From Nitrospinota bacterium (GTDB lineage: Bacteria > Tectomicrobia > Entotheonellia > J063), in assembly GCA_003696125.1 (NCBI GenBank), contig RFHZ01000886.1, positions 1 through 14,441 of the forward strand: a DNA stretch of 14,441 bases, read 5' to 3'. The notes below the pieces were generated by a model. It saw nothing but the letters and a program-made list of their open reading frames with translations. It made no database searches and was not told the DNA's origin. Shown here piece by piece: positions 1 through 5,863 of this stretch (positions are counted from its first letter, which is position 1; every line of letters starts with the position of its first letter). The translations under genes were made by a program, and so were the position numbers.

Positions 1-1
1 C

Positions 2-706
2 CTCTCTACCCTGGACGAGGTGGATGGCTTTATCCTCAAAAGCCGTTCCCCTTCCTGTGGCCTCCGGGATAGCAAGCGCTACCCGACGGTCGAGAAGGGA
101 GCTGCTGTCGGAAAGGGAGCGGGCGTCTTTGCCGCCCAGGTGCTGGAACGATTTGGAGATCTGGCAGTGGAAGATGAGAAGCGGTTGAGTAACCTGCGTA
201 TTCGCGAGCACTTCCTGACCAAGCTCTTCACGCTGGCTCGTTTCCGGATGGTGAAAAGGGTAAAGGCCATGGGAGTCCTGGTTCGTTTTCATACCACCCA
301 TAAGCTGCTGCTGATGGCGTATAACCAGAAAGAGATGCGCCTGCTGGGTCGCATCGTGGCCAATGCCGAAAAAGCCCCCTTCTCCGAAGTGATCGCTGCC
401 TATGATACCCATCTCAAACGCGCCCTGGCCCGTCTCCCCAGGCGCACATCACCGGTGAATGTCTGTATGCACGCCCTGGGGCACGTCTCCCCCAGGCTAT
501 CGGCTCGAGAAAAACGCTTCTTCCTCCATCTACTGGAACGGTACCGGCAGGAACAGGTCCCCCTGCGTGCCGCCCTGAGTGTCCTCCAGTCTTGGATCCT
601 CCGCTTTGAAGAGGAGTACCTGCGGGAGCAGCTCTTCTTCTCCCCCTATCCGGAAGCGCTCGTCGATCTGCACGATTCCGGGAAAGAGAGGGATATTCGG
701 ACCTAG
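2..706 (+). CDS. DUF523-DUF1722 protein (TudS-like N-terminal remnant plus YbgA-like domain), 5' truncated by window edge
   Basis: This is the only plus-strand gene and it is open to the left edge, so its true start lies outside the window. The visible 234 residues begin in the last part of a DUF523 domain. The motif DGFILKSRSPSCG at visible residues 8-20 carries what is normally the last conserved cysteine of that domain. From about residue 73 a complete DUF1722 (YbgA) domain follows, recognised by LRIREHFLTKLF, FHTTHKLLLMAY, the NVCMHALGH segment, VPLRAALSVLQSW and the terminal FFSPYPEAL. DUF523 includes TudS, an iron-sulfur-dependent thiouracil desulfidase, and fused DUF523-DUF1722 proteins of roughly 320 residues are common. 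The role of DUF1722 is not established. A GTG at position 20 is an internal valine codon, not a start. The gene converges on the minus-strand gene ending at 738, with only 31 bp between the stops. Any desulfidase function is a family-based inference, because the other cluster ligands are not visible. Confidence 0.88.
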   Translation, partial: LSTLDEVDGFILKSRSPSCGLRDSKRYPTVEKGAAVGKGAGVFAAQVLERFGDLAVEDEKRLSNLRIREHFLTKLFTLARFRMVKRVKAMGVLVRFHTTHKLLLMAYNQKEMRLLGRIVANAEKAPFSEVIAAYDTHLKRALARLPRRTSPVNVCMHALGHVSPRLSAREKRFFLHLLERYRQEQVPLRAALSVLQSWILRFEEEYLREQLFFSPYPEALVDLHDSGKERDIRT

Positions 707-737
707 CGTTTTCTCCTCCCCTCCAGTCTCTTTAACC

Positions 738-1610
738 TTACGCTCCCCACATTTCCTGGTAAGCGAGTTCAAGGGCAACATCGAGATCGACCGTGCCGCC
801 ATGCCTCCCTCTCTCCCAGAACGCACTGAAGCGGTACTGCCAAATGACGGTGTCTGTCAGCAGTGATCCAACAGGACCAACACCGCCGAAACTTGGAGGA
901 ATGATCTCAGCTCCTGGCGGCGTATCGCTACGCTTATCTACCTGGCGTGGTGTGTTGGTCCAGATGAACACGGAATAAGGCTTGCTGTGTCTACCGGTTA
1001 CCAGATCGGTGAGCAAGCCAGGCCAACGCCGTTCTGCTACCCTGTCTTCGGCGGTTAAGACCCGCTGAGCCCAGCCCCTGCTGTAGGGACGTCTCCGGAG
1101 ATCTGGCATGGGACTGCGCCGTCGGCGCCGCACCTCAGCTCCTCGTCCATAAATTCCACCTGCACCCGCATAGGGTGAGTCGTACATCACATCCCACCAG
1201 CCTTCTAAAAACTCTGGCTGGACGAACCAGCCCTCAAGGTCGAGATAGATACGCACACCCTGGGGAACATGGTAACCACGGGCCAGGCGAATGGCATTAC
1301 GCGCTGCCTTTTCACCCTCCCTTCTCCCTCTCCTCCCTGGAGAGGGCTGACGGCGAATCCCGTTATAAACAAGTAAAAGTCGGCAGCCTCGTGTGAAGAG
1401 GTACTCTGGCTCATCAGGTCTGAGGCGACTGGGAGGGTGGTTGTCGTTCAGATAACGCCCCCAAAATTCCGGCGATCGCCCTGCGCGCCGGGTCACGTAA
1501 TCAAAAAGAGGCTCTCTTACAGGTCTCTGTTCGCCAGGCCTATAGAAACGCTCCGGCACGGTCACGACCTGGTTGACCTGATACCAGCTACTATCAACCC
1601 CCCATCTCAT
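738..1610 (-). CDS. Rv2525c-like, glycoside-hydrolase-like (DUF1906) domain protein
   Basis: A 290-residue protein that fits the DUF1906/Rv2525c-like family, a TIM-barrel fold related to glycoside hydrolases and lysozyme-like cell-wall proteins. Landmarks in order are GVDSS (4-8, first strand), FWGRYL (49-54), LLLVYN (78-83), IYLDLEGW (121-128, with acidic residues where the active site would lie), GIYG (152-155), FIWTNTP (215-221), WQYR (257-260) and VDLD (274-277). No signal peptide or membrane segment is seen, so an export route is not apparent. Residues 156-180 are very arginine-rich. Residues 87-101 (RQPSPGRRGRREGE and neighbours) look like a family-atypical insert and coincide with a perfect inverted repeat in the DNA. 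The ATG at 1610 has a good GGAGG 7 nt upstream. The gene is probably monocistronic, since about 180 bp separates it from ppsR. The substrate is unknown. The fold assignment is fairly secure; catalytic activity is not. Confidence 0.72.
   Translation of the reverse strand: MRWGVDSSWYQVNQVVTVPERFYRPGEQRPVREPLFDYVTRRAGRSPEFWGRYLNDNHPPSRLRPDEPEYLFTRGCRLLLVYNGIRRQPSPGRRGRREGEKAARNAIRLARGYHVPQGVRIYLDLEGWFVQPEFLEGWWDVMYDSPYAGAGGIYGRGAEVRRRRRSPMPDLRRRPYSRGWAQRVLTAEDRVAERRWPGLLTDLVTGRHSKPYSVFIWTNTPRQVDKRSDTPPGAEIIPPSFGGVGPVGSLLTDTVIWQYRFSAFWERGRHGGTVDLDVALELAYQEMWGA
1326..1346. repeat. Perfect 8-bp inverted repeat inside the DUF1906 gene
   Basis: The plus strand reads CCCTCTCC, then the five-base loop TCCCT, then GGAGAGGG, which gives a perfect 8-bp stem. 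It lies inside a pyrimidine-rich run (about 1313-1338) and codes in frame for the Pro/Gly/Arg-rich stretch at residues 87-101 of the DUF1906 protein. It resembles the dispersed CCCTCTCC...GGAGAGGG palindromes (REP or MITE-like) found in many bacterial genomes, but only one copy is visible here, so repeat-family membership is inference. Confidence 0.5.
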
Positions 1611-1752
1611 GGCGAATCCTCCCCTTAGACAGTTTGTCGCTCCTCATGATCACATCAAACCTCTGGGTTCAGAGTATCGGTTCTTACACCTCTGTCATGT
1701 ACCGGTAATCACACCACCTTCCAGCTTGTGTAGCAGAGTGATTTTACACAGG

Positions 1753-1780
1753 AAAAAGAGAGGGCGAGTCGTTCTTACCC
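1753..1780 (-). terminator. Weak rho-independent terminator-like hairpin after ppsR
   Basis: Ten bases past the ppsR stop, reading the minus strand, the sequence GGGTAAG-AACGA-CTCGCCC can form a seven-position stem with one G-T wobble and one A-C mismatch. It is followed by TCTCTTTTT. The position directly after the last gene of the operon and the T-run favour a terminator. The imperfect stem keeps confidence low. The rest of the 1611-1790 gap shows only a 5-bp hairpin near 1662-1675 and no convincing promoter for the DUF1906 gene. Confidence 0.35.
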
Positions 1781-1790
1781 GGGGATTCCT

Positions 1791-2600
1791 TTAATCTAGC
1801 GCCTGGTTTTTGCGAAGAATGGCCAGGATCTCTGAGGCGATCTCCTCTATCGGTTTATTGGTCACATTGATAATCGGCCACTGGGGATTGTTGGTAAAGA
1901 TCTGGTGGGCATACATCAGCTCACGGCGCACATATTCGGGATCGGCGTATTCACCTGTGGTGCCTCCCAGGTACTCGTGACGGGCACGCCGCAACAGAAC
2001 GAGCTGGTGCAGGTCAATGGTAAGGCCGAATACCCGCTCCGGAGGGAGATCAAAGAGGATAGGAGGAGGGGGTATTTCCAGGATAATGGGGACATTGGCG
2101 ACAAACCAGCCTTTAAAGGCCAGGTAGATGCTGAGCGGGGTCTTGAAGGTGCGGGAGACTCCGACCAGGACGATTTCTGCCCTACGTAACTCCTCGACCC
2201 GCTGCCCATCATCGTGGTCAAAAGCGAACTCCATGGCCTCTATGCGGCGAAAATACTCTTTGTTCAACTCCCCAAAGAGTCCCGGCTGTTCAGAGGGGGA
2301 ATGGGCCAGTTGGTGGGAGAGTTGAGCCAGCAGAGGTCCCATGAGATCGATGGTCTCCACGTTATGCAGGCGTCCGGTGTGAGCGATCACCTCGCGTAAG
2401 GCGTTAGATACCACCGTATGCACGATGAAACCGTTCACCTGGGCCGCTTCCTTGACCACCTGGACCACCTGCTTCTCTGTCCGGATCTCCGGTCGCCGCA
2501 CCAGGGTTACCTTGGCCTCTGGGAACTGGGTAAGCGCCGCCTTTATCGTCTGTTCTGCTGTTCTCCCGGTTCCATCTGAAAGGATGAAGATATAATGCAT
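1791..2600 (-). CDS. ppsR: PEP synthase / pyruvate,phosphate dikinase regulatory protein (bifunctional kinase/pyrophosphorylase, DUF299 family)
   Basis: A 269-residue cytoplasmic protein of the PpsR/PDRP (DUF299) family. These enzymes inactivate PEP synthase or PPDK by ADP-dependent phosphorylation of a threonine next to the catalytic histidine, and reactivate it by phosphate-dependent dephosphorylation with release of pyrophosphate. Length matches the family. Visible motifs are the N-terminal ILSDGTGRTAEQ (6-17), the P-loop-like GVSRTFKTPLSIYLA (147-161), KGWFVANVP (163-171), FGLTIDLHQL (191-200), an R-x-x-R-like stretch LLRRAR (202-207), and the C-terminal INVTNKPIEEIASEIL (244-259). Residue 152, just before the P-loop lysine, is Phe (TTC), whereas Ser or Gly is usual there. 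The ATG at 2600 has GAGGAGAGG upstream and starts 12 nt after the preceding gene's stop, so the two are probably co-transcribed. It appears to be the last gene of the nuo-linked run. Whether the target is PEP synthase or PPDK cannot be told here. Confidence 0.93.
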   Translation of the reverse strand: MHYIFILSDGTGRTAEQTIKAALTQFPEAKVTLVRRPEIRTEKQVVQVVKEAAQVNGFIVHTVVSNALREVIAHTGRLHNVETIDLMGPLLAQLSHQLAHSPSEQPGLFGELNKEYFRRIEAMEFAFDHDDGQRVEELRRAEIVLVGVSRTFKTPLSIYLAFKGWFVANVPIILEIPPPPILFDLPPERVFGLTIDLHQLVLLRRARHEYLGGTTGEYADPEYVRRELMYAHQIFTNNPQWPIINVTNKPIEEIASEILAILRKNQALD

Positions 2601-2612
2601 GCCTGCCTCTCC

Positions 2613-3158
2613 TCACTCCAGTCTGTCGGCTCCGACAACAGAGCAGTGTAAAGCAGTCTGCATCGTCGCTAATACCTGCCGGGCCTGTTCTCTGGAAAAG
2701 GCTTCCCAAAAATCGAAAGAGACCTTCTCGCCTGGTGAAACAATACGAATCCCCCAGTATACATGAGCCGTCCCTGTACCGGATGAAGAGGGCCCTCTCC
2801 CGATACGAATCTTACGAACTTCCAACACGAGCTCCTTGTTCTTTCCCGTGACCGTCTGGGAAGAAAAAGGCCATAAACCGTGCTGGTATACGAAATGCTG
2901 GTCACCGAGGTCGAGGAGGAGTTTTTGCCGGTACATGGTATATAGTATACCACCGATAGCGCCGATCCCCCCGATGACATAGAGGATGAGGACATCTCCT
3001 GCCCATGCGATTCCCAGGGGTATCAGACCAAAGAAGAAGATGATAACCAGGCCTGCCAGCACCGAACGGGAGGACAGGATGATCTGTCCATGGCGTTGGA
3101 TGATCCTGGTACGGAAGCCGTTGGGACCAAGTGCTTTAAAATCGACCTGTTCGGCCAC
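2613..3158 (-). CDS. Unrecognised small membrane protein with two transmembrane segments
   Basis: I do not recognise this family. Counting from an upstream ATG at 3200 the frame encodes 195 residues. I favour the GTG at 3158 (181 residues), because GGAGG sits exactly 7 nt before it, and the 14 residues between the two starts (rich in Gly, Glu and Lys) look like translated ribosome-binding sequence. Using the ATG-3200 numbering, a short polar N-terminus ends at about 45. Two hydrophobic helices follow at about 47-67 and 69-90, separated by a short AWAGD turn. A soluble C-terminal part of about 100 residues alternates in strand-like fashion (KLLLDLGDQHFVY, LVLEVRKIRIGR, VYWGIRIVS, KVSFDFW) and closes with a helix (REQARQVLATMQTAL). 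This layout resembles membrane-anchored PH-like domains, but that is only a guess from pattern. The gene sits between the HAD gene and ppsR, with 45 nt and 12 nt gaps, so co-expression is likely. Confidence 0.75.
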   Translation of the reverse strand: MAEQVDFKALGPNGFRTRIIQRHGQIILSSRSVLAGLVIIFFFGLIPLGIAWAGDVLILYVIGGIGAIGGILYTMYRQKLLLDLGDQHFVYQHGLWPFSSQTVTGKNKELVLEVRKIRIGRGPSSSGTGTAHVYWGIRIVSPGEKVSFDFWEAFSREQARQVLATMQTALHCSVVGADRLE

Positions 3159-3165
3159 TTCCCTG

Positions 3166-3170
3166 CCTCC
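3166..3170 (-). promoter_or_regulatory. Ribosome binding site deciding the GTG start at 3158
   Basis: GGAGG (CCTCC on the plus strand) lies 7 nt before GTG 3158. The alternative ATG at 3200 has only a GAGG one base upstream, too close to act as a standard site. A second GGAGG lies inside the putative extra N-terminus near 3183-3188, which argues that 3159-3200 is leader rather than coding. Confidence 0.5.
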
Positions 3171-3203
3171 CTCTTCCCCCTTCCCTCCTTTTGTGTCCAT
3201 GCC

Positions 3204-3908
3204 TCAGGTGAGGAGATCGGCCAGTTCCTCCATGTTCCTGACGATCAGGTCCGGCTCATGTGGTGTATCCCCGAAGGGGCGGTTGCGCCGGTTGATAAAA
3301 GCTGTGCGCATGCCGAATGCCTTGGCGCCGATACAATCAAAGGCATGGTTGGCCACATGCATGATAGAGGAGCGGGAAAAACCGAGGATCTCTGCTGCCT
3401 TCTGATAGGTGGCCGGGTGGGGCTTGAAATAGCCGGCTTCCTGGACCGAGATGAGCGCATCGAACTCCACACCGAGATAGGGCCTGGCCGCCTCCAGCAT
3501 GTCACGGTCACCGTTGGAGAGGATGGCGATGCGGTAGTGTCGCTTGAGCCTCTTGAGAGCAGGAACGACCTCAGGAAAAGGACGCAGCCGCTCGATGGCA
3601 GCCACCAGAGACTGCACCTCTGCATTGGTATGCGCGATCCCGGCCCGCTCCAGCACATAGCTCACGGCCCGATGACCGATCTCCCGGTACGGGGTGTGCC
3701 CGCGATCGCACAGGGAATCGATCATGGAGTTCTCGAAGTGGGTGCGACGCCACCAGGTAACGAAGCGATAGGGATCTCCATCCCATCCCTTTTGACGGAG
3801 AAAAGGGGTCACCACCTCGGTTAACCCCCCTTGCATATCGACCACGGTGCCGTAGAGGTCAAAGGTGAGCACCTTCACTTCCCGCCGGAGCAGGGCGATC
3901 TTCTCCAT
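3204..3908 (-). CDS. HAD-superfamily hydrolase, type II haloacid-dehalogenase-like
   Basis: A 234-residue cytoplasmic protein with all HAD motifs. Motif I is TFDLYGTVVD, with the predicted nucleophile Asp17 and Thr21. Motif II is ILSNGD, with Ser131 and Asn132. The motif III region is FKPHPATY, with Lys162 and Tyr168. Motif IV is HVANHAFDCIGAKAFG, with Asp191. The DLYGT start, the FKPHPATY spacing and the GAKAFGMRTAFINRR tail place it closest to (S)-2-haloacid dehalogenases. In the motif IV loop, however, the Ser and Asn used by characterised dehalogenases are replaced by Ala186 and His188, so true dehalogenation is doubtful and a phosphatase on a small metabolite is as likely. The ATG at 3908 follows AAGGAG with 4 nt spacing. 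It lies 67 nt after the isomerase-family gene, with little room before the next gene. No haloacid or aromatic-degradation partner is present. Confidence 0.88.
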   Translation of the reverse strand: MEKIALLRREVKVLTFDLYGTVVDMQGGLTEVVTPFLRQKGWDGDPYRFVTWWRRTHFENSMIDSLCDRGHTPYREIGHRAVSYVLERAGIAHTNAEVQSLVAAIERLRPFPEVVPALKRLKRHYRIAILSNGDRDMLEAARPYLGVEFDALISVQEAGYFKPHPATYQKAAEILGFSRSSIMHVANHAFDCIGAKAFGMRTAFINRRNRPFGDTPHEPDLIVRNMEELADLLT

Positions 3909-3975
3909 AGCGCTCCTTCTGCTATACGCCTACCCTTGCCACCCTCCAGCACACCGCAACAGGGGCAGCAACTCA

Positions 3976-4290
3976 TCATTCCGCGAGCCGCTTCTTCACG
4001 TCAGCCGCAAAATCCTCGTAACGGCGGAGAGGGGTCACCTCAACCTGGACATGTTGCCCATGTTCCTTCATGATGGGGAGATCCATCAGGATCTGGTCCA
4101 GGGTATCCGGGCCGTCCACATCGACCACGGCGATCACCCGGCGGGTACCGACACACTTCCAGAGGTCAACAACCGTACCCGCCTTCTTGGCCCCCAGGGC
4201 AACATCGGCCTCACGGGCCCAGATGGAAAAGAGGTCTTTCTGGGTCATGGTGGGAGGATATTCGACCCGGAAATCGAGTAGATAGAGCAT
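3976..4290 (-). CDS. Muconolactone delta-isomerase family small protein
   Basis: A 104-residue protein matching the muconolactone isomerase (MIase) family in length and pattern. It has an N-terminal strand MLYLLDFRVEYPP, then a helix containing the conserved A-R-E (residues 25-27 in IWAREADVAL). Next come KAGTVVDLWKCVGTRRVIAVVDVD (rough positions 36-59, the L-W-x-x-x-G-x-R core), LDQILMDLPIM (64-74) and a closing VEVTPL strand. Known members isomerise muconolactone in the beta-ketoadipate branch and form ring-shaped oligomers. No other catechol or muconate gene is nearby, so a general ferredoxin-like-fold small-molecule or stress role is equally possible. The ATG at 4290 has AGGAG about 9 nt upstream. 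The gene follows nuoN2 after 79 nt on the same strand, and that gap contains no clear terminator, so read-through from nuo is plausible. Confidence 0.8.
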   Translation of the reverse strand: MLYLLDFRVEYPPTMTQKDLFSIWAREADVALGAKKAGTVVDLWKCVGTRRVIAVVDVDGPDTLDQILMDLPIMKEHGQHVQVEVTPLRRYEDFAADVKKRLAE

Positions 4291-4369
4291 AGCAGGCCTC
4301 TCCTTTCCCGCCTCCTTTTGTCCCTGAAAGGATGGCGTAGATATACCTCCAGGCGCGGCAGTTACACCG

Positions 4370-5863
4370 CTAAGGGAGCATGGCCATGGCCTTTACCGAA
4401 CCGAGAAGAGGAGTTACTGCCGTCTTGGCTGCCGAGAGGAAGGGATGGGGATAGACACCGATGAGCAACGTACCGATGGCCATGACGAGGATGGCAACCG
4501 TTAAGGCAGGGGAGTAAGAGAAAGAGACCGTCTTTTCCGGTTCCCGCATATACATGGCCATGACGACTCGGAAGTAGTAGTAGAGGGAGATGGCACTGTT
4601 GGCAACGCCGATGATGGCCAGCCAGACAAACCCCTCGCGAATGGCTGCCGCAAAGATATAGAACTTGGCCACAAACCCACCGGTCGGTGGAATACCGGTC
4701 AAAGAGAGGAAAAAGAGCACCATGGCCATGGCGGCATACGGCTGTACCCGTGCCAGGCCGGTAAAATCGGAGATAAACTCTCCCCGGTTTTGTTTATCGC
4801 GGCAGAGGAGAATCACCAGGGCAAAGCAGCCGATGTTCATGAACCCGTACACCAGGGCGTAGAGCAGCACGCTGGCCAGACCGATCTCGTTCCCCGCCAC
4901 GATGCCGATCAGGAGGTAGCCGGCGCTGGCGATGCTGGAATAGGCGAGAAGACGTTTGATATTGGTCTGGTTGATCGCCACCAGATTCCCCAGGGTCATG
5001 GTCAGGACGGCCAGCACCCAGAGGAGCGGTTCCCAGTTCGCTTTGCTTCCCCCCAGGGCAACGAAGAAGATCCGGAGCAGGGCTGCAAAGGAGGCGGCTT
5101 TAGAGCCGACCGACAAAAAGGCGGTGATGGAAGTGGGTGCTCCTTCATAGACATCGGGTGCCCACATATGAAAAGGGACCGCCGACACCTTGAATCCGAA
5201 CCCGGCGATCAGGAGCACCATGGAGAGGATAAGGATCGGATTCCCGTACAGGTTCTTCTCGGCCAGGACAGCAGCAATGCGGGGCAGGGCCGTCTCTCCG
5301 GTCAACCCGTACAAGAGGGCCAGACCGTAGAGGAGGATGCCGGAGGAAAAAGCCCCTACCAGGAAGTACTTGAGTGCCGCCTCGATCGATTTCAGCTCCC
5401 GCTTGAAGAACCCGATCAGGACATAGAGGCAGAAGGACATCAACTCCAGCGCGATGTAGATGGTCAGGAGCTCATTGCCGGCCGCCATGATCATCATGCC
5501 GAGCGTGGCCAGCAGGACCAGCACATAGTACTCTCCCCGGCTCGCCTCCTCCACCTCCAGATAGCGTAAGGAGATCATGATGGTCAATGCCGCTACCAGG
5601 AGGAAGACGAGCTTGAAGAAGAGGGCAAACCCATCGACCAGGAACATCCCCCCAAAGGTGGCCAGCGATTTTCCTCCTATCAACATGGCGAGTGAAGCGA
5701 GCATGGCACCCAGAATACCCTGCAGGCTGAGATAGCCGAGCCAGGTGCGCTGGTGTTCCTTGCCCATGGCAAAATCGACCACCAGCACCACACAGGCCAT
5801 AAACAGGATGATGATCTCGGGGAGGATGGCTCCAAAATTCGGCATGGGAAATGTTATCGGCAT
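4370..5863 (-). CDS. nuoN: NADH-quinone oxidoreductase subunit N, second copy (NuoN2)
   Basis: A 497-residue antiporter-like membrane subunit of complex I. It is the pump nearest to the J/K/A/H part of the membrane arm and takes part in proton translocation. It is a chain of hydrophobic helices (14 expected) with the family residues in place: Glu140 (YIALELMS), Lys225 ([14 protein letters not shown]), Lys255 ([10 protein letters not shown]) and Lys400 ([10 protein letters not shown]). The family motif [16 protein letters not shown] is also present. The frame is open to 5950, but I place the start at ATG 5863: it has a perfect AAGGAGG 7 nt upstream, and the extra 29 residues would only overlap the nuoM2 tail. 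Its start overlaps the end of nuoM2 by 10 nt, suggesting translational coupling. It is paralogous to nuoN1 in this window; the central TM7-8 segments are nearly alike while loops differ. It is the last nuo gene of the run. Confidence 0.97.
   Translation of the reverse strand: MPITFPMPNFGAILPEIIILFMACVVLVVDFAMGKEHQRTWLGYLSLQGILGAMLASLAMLIGGKSLATFGGMFLVDGFALFFKLVFLLVAALTIMISLRYLEVEEASRGEYYVLVLLATLGMMIMAAGNELLTIYIALELMSFCLYVLIGFFKRELKSIEAALKYFLVGAFSSGILLYGLALLYGLTGETALPRIAAVLAEKNLYGNPILILSMVLLIAGFGFKVSAVPFHMWAPDVYEGAPTSITAFLSVGSKAASFAALLRIFFVALGGSKANWEPLLWVLAVLTMTLGNLVAINQTNIKRLLAYSSIASAGYLLIGIVAGNEIGLASVLLYALVYGFMNIGCFALVILLCRDKQNRGEFISDFTGLARVQPYAAMAMVLFFLSLTGIPPTGGFVAKFYIFAAAIREGFVWLAIIGVANSAISLYYYFRVVMAMYMREPEKTVSFSYSPALTVAILVMAIGTLLIGVYPHPFLSAAKTAVTPLLGSVKAMAMLP

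Noticed and set aside
20-706. GTG at 20 as the true start of the DUF523-DUF1722 gene
   Set aside because: The codons before it continue the DUF523 reading to the window edge, and the motif DGFILKSRSPSCG is normally deep inside the domain, so this is a truncated gene rather than a start.
1611-1790. Promoter for the DUF1906 gene, for example around TGTAAAAT near 1742
   Set aside because: A reasonable -10-like hexamer exists, but no -35 box lies at proper distance and it is more than 100 bp from the start codon. It is too weak to list as a feature.
3204-4290. A haloaromatic or muconate degradation operon
   Set aside because: Only two family-level matches exist (MIase and HAD). The HAD protein lacks dehalogenase-specific residues, and no ring-cleavage, cycloisomerase or hydrolase partner is present.
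4291-4369. Terminator after nuoN2 from GCGG...CCGC
   Set aside because: The stem is only four base pairs with an eight-base loop and no T-run, so it is not a credible terminator.
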